Positions 62,865 to 64,000 of a DNA stretch of 64,000 bases are shown one piece after another. This stretch comes from Pseudomonas sp. ISL-84 (GTDB lineage: Bacteria; Bacillota; Bacilli; Bacillales; Cytobacillaceae). The notes beneath the pieces were generated by a model. The model was not told the DNA's origin. It made no database searches and was given only the letters and a program-made list of their open reading frames with translations. How positions within the stretch are numbered: position 1 is the first letter of the stretch; each line of letters starts with the position of its first letter. The stretch spans positions 140,546 through 204,545 of the forward strand of contig JAGGRA010000028.1 in NCBI GenBank assembly GCA_018613035.1, given 5' to 3'. The position numbers were made by a program, and so were the translations under genes.

Positions 62865-63931
62865 TATTTGCCTCCCCTTATCAGCTTAAGATACTCTTCT
62901 TTTTGCTGTTGAATTTGCCAGGTTGGCTCCTCGAAGACATAGTCAAATATAACTGCAGGATCTGCTGGTGGATAGTTCTCCATTTCAGCAACAGCTTGAT
63001 CTACTTCTGCAGTGGCCTCATCCTCTGCTGCCTGCACCCATTTTTCATCATGAATTCCTTCGTTTTTCATCCATCTTTCCAGCCTTAAGATCGGATCGGT
63101 CTCCTGCCTTCTGTTGATGCTATCCGCTTGATCACGATATTTCGATGGATCATCAGCAGTTGTATGTGCTCCGTATCTCCATGTAACAGCTTCTATAAGA
63201 GTCGGGCCTTCACCATTTCTAGCTCTTTCAAGGGCTTTTAACGTTTCAAAGTAAACGATAAAGATATCATTGCCGTCTATCCTTACACCAGGGATATCAT
63301 ATGCAAGTGCTTTTTGTGCTATTGTTTTTGAATTCATTTGTTTATGGATTGGCACGGAAATGGCATACTGATTATTTTGATTAAAAAAGACAACAGGGGC
63401 CTTAAATACACTCGCAAAGTTCAGGCCTTCATGAAAGTCCCCTTCTGATGTAGCTCCATCTCCAAAATAAGCAATCGCTGCATTTGATGTGCCTTTTTTT
63501 CTTTCTGCGAAAGCAGCGCCGGCCGCATGCGGGATTTGTGTTGCAATCGGGATGCCTGGAGGAAAGATCTTTTTTCCACCCGGGGGGATACAGCCTTCAT
63601 TGCGGCCATTCCAAAACAACAGGATGTTCCTTAAAGAGTGTCCGAATGTCATGGCCGCTCCATGGTCACGATAGGTAGGGAACATCCAGTCATTTGGCTC
63701 AAGTGCCGCAGCAGTTCCGACCTGTGAAGCCTCCTGACCTTCAAAAGGAGCATAAGTTCCAATCCTGCCCTGCCGCTGCAGCGAGATTGCTTTGCGGTCA
63801 AAAATGCGTATTCTAATCATCTGTTTGTAGAATTCTTTTGCAAGGTTTTCAGATAGCTTTTCTTTATATTCAGGGGAAACGATATTTCCGTTTTCGTCCA
63901 GTATGCGTCGGATCGGAAAGTGATTTTCCAT
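62864..63931 (-). CDS. 2-Oxo acid dehydrogenase E1, alpha subunit
   Basis: A 355-residue E1-alpha with GTYAPFEGQEASQVG, the thiamine diphosphate motif YFGDGATSEGDFHEGLNFA...FNQNN, and GPTLIEAVTWRYGAHTTADD with the phosphorylation-loop region typical of pyruvate-type enzymes. It starts a four-gene E1a-E1b-E2-E3 operon. The location next to tyrosine degradation is suggestive, but whether the substrate is pyruvate, a branched-chain or an aromatic 2-oxo acid is not evident. The ATG at 63931 follows AAAGGGTGAG. Confidence 0.93.
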   Translation of the reverse strand: MENHFPIRRILDENGNIVSPEYKEKLSENLAKEFYKQMIRIRIFDRKAISLQRQGRIGTYAPFEGQEASQVGTAAALEPNDWMFPTYRDHGAAMTFGHSLRNILLFWNGRNEGCIPPGGKKIFPPGIPIATQIPHAAGAAFAERKKGTSNAAIAYFGDGATSEGDFHEGLNFASVFKAPVVFFNQNNQYAISVPIHKQMNSKTIAQKALAYDIPGVRIDGNDIFIVYFETLKALERARNGEGPTLIEAVTWRYGAHTTADDPSKYRDQADSINRRQETDPILRLERWMKNEGIHDEKWVQAAEDEATAEVDQAVAEMENYPPADPAVIFDYVFEEPTWQIQQQKEEYLKLIRGGK

Positions 63932-64000
63932 TTTCTCACCCTTTGGCTATTTTTTAGGCTTTTTTCGCAAAGTTTGTTGCTTGCAAACTAGTTTTAATTA
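63932..64000 (-). other. Upstream region of the 2-oxo acid dehydrogenase operon, cut by window edge
   Basis: Only 69 bp remain before the window ends. They contain the ribosome binding site of the E1-alpha gene; no other signal can be supported. Confidence 0.4.

Overview
The window reads as chromosome of an aerobic, endospore-forming member of the Bacillaceae (Cytobacillus/Mesobacillus-like; the genus is an inference). The evidence is the small acid-soluble spore protein genes sspN, sspO, sspP and tlp, a cotM-like coat gene, strong AGGAGG ribosome binding sites with frequent TTG/GTG starts, and gene order around the aconitase gene that I recognise from Bacillus subtilis (cotM - sspP - sspO - citB - yneN - sspN - tlp - yneP - yneQ - yneR - plsY).

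Region 1 (1-18.2 kb) is an accessory island for nitrogen-heterocycle catabolism. On the minus strand an apparent operon runs from an NCS2 nucleobase permease through an allantoinase/hydantoinase-type amidohydrolase, an isochorismatase-fold amidase, a UbiX/UbiD prenyl-FMN decarboxylase pair and four bacterial-microcompartment (BMC) shell or shell-like genes to a gene cut by the window edge. Divergent to it, on the plus strand, is a molybdenum xanthine dehydrogenase operon (2Fe-2S, MocA-type, FAD, Mo, and two XdhC/CoxI maturation proteins), followed by an AzgA-type purine permease and adenine deaminase. The xdh operon is preceded by a purine riboswitch with the guanine-type specificity base. Its terminator overlaps the aptamer, so ligand should switch the operon ON.

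Region 2 (18.2-34.7 kb) holds envelope and stress genes (GH18, phospholipase-D family, plsY, an RsbR-like STAS protein, an orphan histidine kinase, a CapA-like protein, a CPBP protease), a HesB-like gene whose in-frame UGA looks like selenocysteine, and the yne/ssp spore-gene block with a double-AAA SpoVK-like protein.

Region 3 (34.7-45.9 kb) contains aconitase, sspO/sspP, selA (selenocysteine synthase) inserted beside cotM, a SelW-like selenoprotein gene with a CxxU motif and a bacterial SECIS hairpin, an arylamine N-acetyltransferase, the threonine catabolic pair kbl/tdh and a solitary arcA. Region 4 (46-53.6 kb) has a decayed gene, a PerR-boxed catalase, a MocR/GabR regulator divergent from a PNPOx-like gene, an ABC-F protein and a DegV protein. 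Region 5 (53.6-64 kb) is a tyrosine-degradation block (hppD, aminotransferase, flavin-reductase-like, FAH, HGO), a structured repeat array, and a four-gene 2-oxo-acid dehydrogenase complex.

A dispersed Bacillaceae intergenic repeat with CTCTGTTAAA-type ends occurs about six times, three of them between genes of the same operon (xdh, purine permease/ade, kbl/tdh). I judge the most notable content to be the BMC heterocycle locus, the guanine-class ON riboswitch, and the two UGA-containing selenoprotein genes that ordinary gene calling would split or miss.
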